DNA of 9,511 nucleotides from the NCBI GenBank assembly GCA_025450375.1, contig JANWHO010000343.1, positions 1 to 9,511 on the forward strand. Direction: 5' to 3'. The notes under the pieces were generated by a model. That model did no database searches. It saw nothing but the letters and a program-made list of their open reading frames with translations, and was not told the DNA's origin. Numbering within the stretch: position 1 is the first letter of the stretch; each line of letters starts with the position of its first letter. A program made the position numbers and the translations under genes. The DNA comes from Chloroflexota bacterium (lineage in GTDB: Bacteria; Chloroflexota; UBA5177; JANWHV01). This document shows, in pieces, positions 5,476-9,511 of this stretch.

Positions 5476-6679
5476 CGCGTCCCAGGCGCCGCCGGGAAGC
5501 CTTGCCGGCATTCGGGTCATCGACCTGAGCCGCTACCTCTCCGGACCCACCACGACCATGCTGCTTGCCGACCTGGGGGCGGACGTGATCAAGGTAGAGA
5601 CCTTGCCGCGCGGCGATCCGGCGCGGCAGGCCGGGCCATTCCGCGAGCAGGAGAGCGTGTACTTCATGGCCTCGAATCGCAACAAGCGGAGCATTGCCCT
5701 TAATCTGAAGGATCCGGCCGGGCGGAAACTGGTCGCGGATCTGGCGGCGGGGGCCGATGTCCTGGTGCAGAACTTCCGGCCCGGCACCGTAGAGAAGATG
5801 GGACTGGGATACGATGAGTTGCGCGAGCGGAATCCGCGGCTCATTTACTGCACGATCAGCGGCTTCGGCGCCCATGGAGCAGGAGCTGATCTGGCGGGCT
5901 TCGACCAAAGCGCGCAGGCCATGTCGGGGCTGATGAGTGTCACCGGCACTGAGGCGACGGGCCCGCTCCGGGTCGGCATTCCGTTGGGCGACTCGGCGAC
6001 GGGCGTGTTCGCCGCCTTCGGCATCGTCTCGGCCCTCTACGCGCGAGAGCGGACGGGGACTGGGCAGCGGGTCGAGGCATCGCTGATCGAGAGCTTGGTA
6101 TCCCTCCTCTCCTATCAGGCGCAGAAATACCTCACCCTGTCCGAGGTCGCGGGCCAGGATGGCAACGACCATCCCTTGATGTTTCCCCAGGGTACCTTTG
6201 CGACCCAGGACACGCCGATCACGCTGGCCAGCGGCAATGACGAGATGTGGCGCCGGCTCTGCGCCGTGATCGGGCTGCCCGACCTCGCGGACGACGACCG
6301 GTTTACCGACAATGCCCGGCGCATGCGGAATCGGGCCGAACTCCGACGCCTGATGGAGGAGCGGCTTATCCAGCGGCCGGCCGCCGAATGGCTGCCGCTG
6401 ATCAACGGCTCCGGCATTCCGGCGGCGCCGATCTACGACATTGCCCAGGCCCTCGACTCCGAGATTGTCCGCGGCCTCGGCATGGTGGCCACCATCGATC
6501 ACCCGCTGATCGGCGCCCTGGAGGTTCTGGGCCGGCCGGTGACCATCGGCGAGTCGCGGGACGGCTGGCTCCATCACCCACCACCGCTGCTGGGCGAGCA
6601 TACGATCCAGGTACTCCGCGAGTTGGGCCAGACAACCGCTCAGATCGAGGCGCTCGTGGAGGCGGGGGTGGTACGCTGA
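5468..6679 (+). CDS. CaiB/BaiF family (class III) CoA-transferase
   Basis: The predicted enzyme moves CoA between carboxylic acids via an aspartyl-CoA anhydride mechanism. The protein has 403 residues, the usual length. Family motifs are LAGIRVIDLSRYLSGP (12-27), LADLGADVIKVE (33-44), NRNKRSIALNLKDP (70-83), VQNFRPGTVEKMGLGYDEL (100-118), SGFGAHG (131-137) and GDSATG (174-179), whose Asp175 matches the nucleophilic aspartate (Asp169 in characterised members). The C-terminal part has PAAPIYDIAQALD (318-330). The start is the ATG at 5468, which overlaps the crotonase stop (ATGGCTAG) and begins just before the conserved domain. The reading frame stays open upstream to 5339, but that stretch is crotonase sequence in another frame. 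The overlap implies translational coupling, so the two enzymes probably act in sequence on one acid. Confidence 0.93.
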   Translation: MASASQAPPGSLAGIRVIDLSRYLSGPTTTMLLADLGADVIKVETLPRGDPARQAGPFREQESVYFMASNRNKRSIALNLKDPAGRKLVADLAAGADVLVQNFRPGTVEKMGLGYDELRERNPRLIYCTISGFGAHGAGADLAGFDQSAQAMSGLMSVTGTEATGPLRVGIPLGDSATGVFAAFGIVSALYARERTGTGQRVEASLIESLVSLLSYQAQKYLTLSEVAGQDGNDHPLMFPQGTFATQDTPITLASGNDEMWRRLCAVIGLPDLADDDRFTDNARRMRNRAELRRLMEERLIQRPAAEWLPLINGSGIPAAPIYDIAQALDSEIVRGLGMVATIDHPLIGALEVLGRPVTIGESRDGWLHHPPPLLGEHTIQVLRELGQTTAQIEALVEAGVVR

Positions 6680-6726
6680 ACCACAATAATTAGTACGCCG
6701 AGGTGTAATTGTCGAGGCGGTTCTCG

Positions 6727-6792
6727 GTAGGGGCACCCCTCGTGGGTGCCCTCGTCTGGGTCGCCAAGGGCCCCCACGTGGGGTGCCCCAAC
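6727..6792. repeat. 66-bp nested-palindrome intergenic repeat, copy 2
   Basis: The left arm (6727-6751) is identical over 25 bp to the left arm at 1059-1083. The right arm (6768-6792) differs at three of 25 positions from a perfect inverted copy, and the 16-nt loop shares its leading T and trailing GCCAA with copy 1. Arm length, loop length and internal palindrome are the same as in copy 1. It lies in the 158-bp gap between the CoA-transferase and the dehydrogenase. The dehydrogenase reading frame is open through it, but translation there gives a low-information peptide, so it is not part of the protein. Confidence 0.85.
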
Positions 6793-6825
6793 AACCGGCG
6801 ACCAACTTGCGTCAAGCTGTACCAG

Positions 6826-6832
6826 GGAAGGA
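6826..6832 (+). promoter_or_regulatory. Ribosome binding site deciding the dehydrogenase start
   Basis: GGAAGGA lies 5 nt before the ATG at 6838, marking that codon as the start rather than an upstream in-frame ATG at 6709 that precedes the repeat. Confidence 0.75.
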
Positions 6833-6837
6833 AGAGC

Positions 6838-7896
6838 ATGGACTCGTACACCGAGTCGAATGTGTTGCGTAGGCCGGGCGTCTTCGAGATGGAGCGCTTC
6901 CCCGTGCCGGTGATCGGGCCGGAGGATCTGCTCTTGCGGGTCGAGTTGGTGGGCGTCTGCGGCGGAGACATCATCGAATACGAGGGGCGCAACTACAAAG
7001 CGCACTATCCGATGATCTTGGGACATGAGATCGTCGGGCATGTCCTGGAGGCTGGCGCCGTTGCCAGACAAGACTATCAGGTCGCGCCGGGCGATCGGGT
7101 CAGCGTCGAGCCATACATCATGTGCCGCCGGTGTACCTATTGCCTGACCGGCCTCTATCAGTTCTGTACCGCGGCCCAGGTCTACGGCGTGACCATCTCG
7201 TCGGCCACGCCCCCTCATCTCTGGGGCGCGTACGGCCAACTGATGTATGTGGCGCCCGGATCGCGCGTGCACCGCGTGGCCGAGGGCGTTGATCCGCGCG
7301 CGGCCTGCCTGGCGTCCGTGATTGGCAACGGGGTGCGGTGGATTCGCACCATCGGCAAGACAGGGGTAGGCGAACGGGTGCTGATTCTGGGCTCCGGCGC
7401 CCAGGGTTTGGCCTCGATCGTGGTGGCCCGAGAGGCGGGGGCGGGGGAGATCGTAGTCGTGGCGCAGCGCCATAAGGTCGCGGCGGCGAGACTGGCGGCG
7501 AAACTTGGCGCGTCGGTGCTGTACATGGATCAGGATGACCTCGCCACGCTCGAGAATCGCTTTGACGTCGCGGTTGAATGCACGGGCGACGACACGATGT
7601 TGGATCTGGCCATCAAGAGCCTGCGGCCCACCGGGCGTCTGATCCAGGTAGGGACTCGGGGCGGCAACCTGGCCCGGATCCCCATGGACCAGATCGTCTT
7701 TAAGGAACTAGCCTTGCTGGGCGGGCTCGGGCAGTCCTGGGACACCGAGGCGGCCGTCCGGATCATCAACTCCGGGTGCTACCCCATCCACGAGTTCATC
7801 TCCCAGATCTTTCCCGTGGCCGAGGCGGACGCGGCGCTGCGGCTCGCCCAGCAAAACGATCCCGAGGTCATCCATCTGGCCCTGAGCCCTTCATGA
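6838..7896 (+). CDS. Zinc-dependent medium-chain alcohol/polyol dehydrogenase
   Basis: This 352-residue cytosolic MDR-family dehydrogenase is expected to oxidise a sugar, polyol or other secondary alcohol with NAD(P). The GroES-like N-terminal half has catalytic-zinc ligands Cys41 (VGVCGGD) and His63-Glu64 (LGHE). The structural-zinc cluster is Cys96, Cys99, Cys102 and Cys110 (CRRCTYCLTGLYQFC). The Rossmann half begins with VLILGSGAQG (181-190). Then come FDVAVECTGDDTMLDLAIKS and GRLIQVGTRGG, typical of threonine/sorbitol-dehydrogenase-like members. It follows the CoA-transferase by 158 bp on the same strand and may be read through or have its own promoter; none is clear. It converges on the next gene with only 21 bp between the stops and no obvious terminator. 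The exact substrate is not determinable. Confidence 0.92.
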   Translation: MDSYTESNVLRRPGVFEMERFPVPVIGPEDLLLRVELVGVCGGDIIEYEGRNYKAHYPMILGHEIVGHVLEAGAVARQDYQVAPGDRVSVEPYIMCRRCTYCLTGLYQFCTAAQVYGVTISSATPPHLWGAYGQLMYVAPGSRVHRVAEGVDPRAACLASVIGNGVRWIRTIGKTGVGERVLILGSGAQGLASIVVAREAGAGEIVVVAQRHKVAAARLAAKLGASVLYMDQDDLATLENRFDVAVECTGDDTMLDLAIKSLRPTGRLIQVGTRGGNLARIPMDQIVFKELALLGGLGQSWDTEAAVRIINSGCYPIHEFISQIFPVAEADAALRLAQQNDPEVIHLALSPS

Positions 7897-7917
7897 ACCG
7901 CCACCGCAGCCAGACAC

Positions 7918-8790
7918 TCAGGGAAGCGCGCGAATGTACGCGCGTACCACCTCCTCCAGGAAGCCCGCCTGCTTATGACCCTCGTTGACTTGCTCGCGCA
8001 ACCAGCTCTGCCGTTCCGCCTCCGGGAGTCGTTGATAGACGCGGCCCAGAGCGGCAATCCCGATATTGCTGAGCGCGAAGAAACGTTCGTATTCCGCCAA
8101 CTGATCCGCGTCCTCAAGGAAGGCGCGCACGGTGGCGTCATCGCGTACGGACGGTCCCATGCGGGCGTAAAAGGCGCTGGCTTCCTGGTCGGCGGCGTCC
8201 ATCCAGGGGATCGGATCGGCGAGGTCGCGCAGCGCATGGCGAGTAACCGCCGCGCGTCCTCCCCAATCGTAAAGGGCAAACCAGCCGTCGCGCGCGGAGG
8301 GTGGAAGCCAGGTGGTGGCGCAAAAAAGCATCAACGCATGATGCCGGTACATGCGGTAGCCGCCGGCCGGCGGATCAGGGACGAACGGCTGCAGCACATC
8401 ATTCGCCAGGCCAACCCAGATCCGCTCACCCGACAGAAAGCGCTCCTCGACCAGTGTCTGCTCACCTGGTGGTTCCCCAATACTGAGCCGCCAAAGATAC
8501 GACATCAGGCCATAATTGGGGACCACGAACAGGGGCACGGGGCGTTTATCCGGTTCCGGCCAGGCCGGGAGCAAATACCCGTAGCGGGCGGAGTCGACCG
8601 GTACCACCCGCGGTTGCACCGGCAGCAGGCCGTCAGGCCCAACATGCGCGGCCAGGTCGGCCAGCAAGCCCTGAGCCGGGAGTTGCGCCTGGGCCACAAT
8701 GGCCTCGGCGCGCTCCTGGCTAACGGCCAGCGCGCGTTCATACACGGCAAATCGCCCATACTCAGGCTGGCTCGGCGGGGCGGCGGTCAT
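7918..8790 (-). CDS. Protein of unknown function, 290 residues
   Basis: I do not recognise this protein. It is probably soluble: there is no signal peptide or long hydrophobic stretch. It has an N-terminal helical stretch (YERALAVSQERAEAIVAQAQL, about 17-37), then a mixed central part with several aromatic motifs: VVPNYGLMSYLWRLSIGE (89-106), GGYRMYRHHALMLF (143-156) and GWFALYDWGG (169-178). A strongly charged helical C-terminal part follows, with DADQLAEYERFFALSNIG (227-244) and EGHKQAGFLEEVVRAYI (270-286). The base composition and codon use look like the neighbours and the frame is open throughout. The start at 8790 is well supported by AGGAGG five nt upstream; the frame extends to 9060 but that part overlaps the kinase gene on the other strand. 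It is divergent from the PfkB kinase, so shared control is plausible. Confidence 0.75.
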   Translation of the reverse strand: MTAAPPSQPEYGRFAVYERALAVSQERAEAIVAQAQLPAQGLLADLAAHVGPDGLLPVQPRVVPVDSARYGYLLPAWPEPDKRPVPLFVVPNYGLMSYLWRLSIGEPPGEQTLVEERFLSGERIWVGLANDVLQPFVPDPPAGGYRMYRHHALMLFCATTWLPPSARDGWFALYDWGGRAAVTRHALRDLADPIPWMDAADQEASAFYARMGPSVRDDATVRAFLEDADQLAEYERFFALSNIGIAALGRVYQRLPEAERQSWLREQVNEGHKQAGFLEEVVRAYIRALP

Positions 8791-8795
8791 CAATT

Positions 8796-8801
8796 CCTCC
8801 T
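8796..8801 (-). promoter_or_regulatory. Perfect Shine-Dalgarno AGGAGG deciding the start of the unknown protein
   Basis: AGGAGG on the minus strand is separated by 5 nt (AATTG) from the ATG at 8790. It is the strongest ribosome binding site in the window and is the main evidence that this reading frame is a real gene and starts here. Confidence 0.85.
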
Positions 8802-8829
8802 CGCGTTCATGTACACCGGCATCGCCTTT

Positions 8830-8847
8830 GGTATACCGTATACTGGC
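8830..8847. promoter_or_regulatory. Tandem GTATAC motif in the divergent promoter region
   Basis: The 97-nt gap between the unknown gene and the kinase holds the palindrome GGTATACC (8830-8837) immediately followed by another GTATAC (8838-8843). TATACT (8839-8844) could serve as a rightward -10 box, though no good -35 lies 16-18 nt before it. Read on the minus strand, 8847-8838 is GCCAGTATAC, identical to 4552-4561 in the other divergent control region. It may be a -10 region, a regulator site or both. Confidence 0.4.
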
Positions 8848-8887
8848 GGCACCATGCACGATTTCCTCAAGAGGACGGCACCGAGCA

Positions 8888-9511
8888 ATGGATAGCACAC
8901 CGGCACGGCCCCCGGATCTGATCGTCATCGGGAACGCCACCATCGATGACCTGGTCTTCCCCGACGGCGCCACGCGCATGTACCAGGTTGGCGGGAATGC
9001 GGTGTACGCGGCCCATGGCGCGCTCCTCTGGGGGGTATCGGTGGGCCTGTGCGTGGTCACCGGTGCGGATTACCCCGCGGATCTGCTGGCGGCCGGCGAT
9101 CTGGATCTTTCCGGCGTGCAATGGGTGGATGGCCCGTCACTGCGTAACTGGGCCCTCTATGAGGACGATGCTACCTGCCAGTATATTTTCCGCGGCTCGT
9201 ATGGGCCGAAGGCGCATGCCCACTACTCGCCCATGGCCACGCAGATCCCGCCCGCGTATCGGCAAGCTCGCTACGCGCACCTTGCCCCGGTCCCATTCGA
9301 GCCCGCGCTCCAGCTCCTGGACGCGCTTGGGGAGGCCAGGCGGCACGGCGGCGTCTCGGTCGATCCGGATGCCCGTTACGCGGCCGATCTGGAGCCGGCG
9401 GCGCTGGGTGAACTGCTCAGCCGGCCCACCTTCTTTCTGCCCAGTCAGCGTGAGGCGGCGCTGCTCTTCCCCGACTGTACTCCGGAGGAAGTCCTCGAAT
9501 TGCTGCGAAGG
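8888..9511 (+). CDS. PfkB-family carbohydrate/nucleoside kinase (N-terminal 208 residues, cut by window edge)
   Basis: This is a predicted ATP-dependent sugar or nucleoside kinase of the ribokinase fold. The 208 codons run open to the right edge. Visible features are the first strand DLIVIGNATIDDLVF (10-24) and the substrate-binding glycine motif VGGNAVYAAHGALLWG (34-49), the family's GGN-A-A signature. A segment LCVVTGADYPADLL follows, and later comes FFLPSQREAALLF, which corresponds to the LxPNxxE region. The C-terminal DTxGAGD catalytic signature lies beyond the edge, so activity cannot be judged. The start is the ATG at 8888 just before the first strand. GAGGA at 8871-8875 is 12 nt away, a rather long spacing. 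The gene is divergent from the unknown protein. A kinase of this family near an ABC importer and SIS protein suggests phosphorylation of the imported compound. Confidence 0.85.
   Translation, partial: MDSTPARPPDLIVIGNATIDDLVFPDGATRMYQVGGNAVYAAHGALLWGVSVGLCVVTGADYPADLLAAGDLDLSGVQWVDGPSLRNWALYEDDATCQYIFRGSYGPKAHAHYSPMATQIPPAYRQARYAHLAPVPFEPALQLLDALGEARRHGGVSVDPDARYAADLEPAALGELLSRPTFFLPSQREAALLFPDCTPEEVLELLRR

Noticed and set aside
5453..6805. 450-codon open frame on the minus strand opposite the CoA-transferase
   Set aside because: It lies antisense to a well-conserved CaiB-family gene, has no recognisable motif, and its start runs through the palindromic repeat. Long antisense frames are expected in high-GC coding DNA.
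6709..6837. N-terminal extension of the dehydrogenase through repeat copy 2
   Set aside because: The 43 extra residues come from the palindromic repeat, while GGAAGGA sits 5 nt before the ATG at 6838 and the conserved domain begins soon after.
7926..7944. GCGCGCG-aatgta-CGCGCG hairpin at the end of the unknown gene as a bidirectional terminator
   Set aside because: It lies inside the coding sequence, has no T-tract on either side, and alternating GC runs are common in this composition.
8791..9060. N-terminal extension of the unknown minus-strand protein
   Set aside because: It would overlap the start of the PfkB kinase on the other strand and ignore the perfect AGGAGG before the ATG at 8790.

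Overview
The window is high-GC DNA from a bacterial chromosome, with dense genes, short operons and nested-palindrome intergenic repeats. The protein families and the repeat style (hairpins built around GGGGCACC...GGTGCCCC) fit a free-living heterotroph, perhaps of Chloroflexota. That placement is inference, because no rRNA or other marker gene is present. I saw no tRNA, CRISPR array, transposase or phage gene.

Layout. (1) A leftward operon fills positions 4439 to 1. In transcription order it encodes a GlmS-like double-SIS sugar-phosphate protein (4439-3297), a BtpA/SgcQ-family TIM-barrel protein (3248-2382), a BMP/PnrA-type substrate-binding protein (2303-1233) and the start of an RbsA/YufO-type double-domain ABC ATPase (991-1, cut by the window edge). 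The two permeases expected for this transporter class would lie beyond the left edge. The 241-nt gap between the binding protein and the ATPase carries two strong hairpin repeats. (2) A control region (4440-4650) holds a near-consensus sigma-70 promoter firing rightward, two identical TGGCGCCA palindromes 31 bp apart, and an inverted repeat. (3) A rightward pair follows: a crotonase-fold protein that lacks the second catalytic glutamate (4651-5475), overlapping by 8 nt a class III (CaiB/BaiF) CoA-transferase (5468-6679). After a second copy of the intergenic repeat comes a zinc-dependent medium-chain dehydrogenase (6838-7896). (4) A convergent gene of unknown function (7918-8790, minus strand) is divergent from a PfkB-family sugar/nucleoside kinase (8888 to the right edge, plus strand).

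How the genes may work together. The leftward operon looks like import and first processing of a nucleoside- or sugar-like compound. The ABC importer brings it in, and the PfkB kinase, SIS protein, BtpA barrel and zinc dehydrogenase are typical carbohydrate-catabolism enzymes. The crotonase/CoA-transferase pair resembles the CaiD/CaiB arrangement, in which an acid is activated by CoA exchange and then modified as a thioester. Whether the two halves serve one pathway is not shown by the sequence. The shared control region and a 10-bp motif common to both divergent intergenic regions are the only direct hints of co-regulation.
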